A DNA stretch of 64,000 nt, taken from positions 1 through 64,000 of the forward strand of contig NZ_JACIBX010000005.1 in NCBI RefSeq assembly GCF_014195545.1, written 5' to 3'. The stretch is from Limimaricola variabilis. Lineage in GTDB: Bacteria; Pseudomonadota; Alphaproteobacteria; Rhodobacterales; Rhodobacteraceae. Below, in pieces: positions 63,902 to 64,000 of this stretch (its first letter is position 1; every line of letters starts with the position of its first letter). A program made the position numbers and the translations under genes. The notes below the pieces were generated by a model. It ran no database searches and was not told the DNA's origin. It saw only the letters and a program-made list of their open reading frames with translations.

Positions 63902-64000
63902 GGCGTCGCGCCTCTCTTCGTAAGGGCTTCTTTTGGGGCGTCCGGATGATCACCTCAGGTGGCGCTGCCTTCCGGTGGCTGCGGCAGGCGCGGTGCGGTG

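Overview
The window is GC-rich DNA with dense, often overlapping genes (many ATGA/GTGA stop-start overlaps). It looks like the chromosome of an alphaproteobacterium, most likely a Rhodobacteraceae member. The support is the NasST/nirBD/nasA nitrate assimilation block, the nrdR-ribD...ribE order, the tadA-dnaG-rpoD run, a DUF3572-pleD locus and a TAXI-type TRAP transporter fused as in that family. Assignments come from reading motifs in translated sequence; no database search was run. I see no tRNA, rRNA, CRISPR array, insertion sequence or phage genes.

Layout. 0.1-3.1 kb: L-asparaginase, then a LuxR-type response regulator divergent from a small secreted protein with a sulfite-oxidase-like (SUOX) fold. 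3.3-7 kb: TRAP transporter of the TAXI class. 7-8.4 kb: DedA-LssY membrane protein. 8.7-20.3 kb: nitrate assimilation, namely the NasT/NasS regulators, a sigma-54-like promoter, a two-hairpin antiterminator leader with terminator, a nitrate ABC transporter, nirB, nirD and nasA. 20.4-25.7 kb: aroQ, an MpaB-family oxygenase, then a second response regulator/SUOX-like pair joined to a hybrid histidine kinase. 25.8-36.2 kb: mixed chromosomal genes (lytic transglycosylase, HtrA-like protease, metG, aldo/keto reductase, Nudix, fasciclin, HAD phosphatase) ending in a frameshifted pleD. 36.2-39.3 kb: zinc uptake (znuA divergent from zur-znuC-znuB, with a Zur-box-like site between). 39.4-41.2 kb: CAP-domain protein, dtd, sugar kinase. 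41.3-46.9 kb: a six-gene operon joining YdjG/YdjI-like envelope proteins to TelA and XpaC. 46.9-54.4 kb: pseudouridine synthase, tadA, dnaG, rpoD, rmuC. 54.5-63.9 kb: small genes, nrdR, ribD, then a capsule export/assembly group (kpsC, outer-membrane export lipoprotein, kpsS) lying between ribD and ribE.

How the parts work together. NasS (cytosolic nitrate sensor) should release NasT when nitrate is present. NasT would then bind the leader at about 10477-10546, prevent the terminator at 10536-10597 and let the transporter-reductase operon be transcribed. Zur with zinc should shut both zinc-uptake transcripts. The most novel-looking element is the duplicated module of a cysteine-free secreted SUOX-like protein plus a LuxR regulator. 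One copy carries a kinase built for a His-Asp-His phosphorelay, which could feed both regulators.
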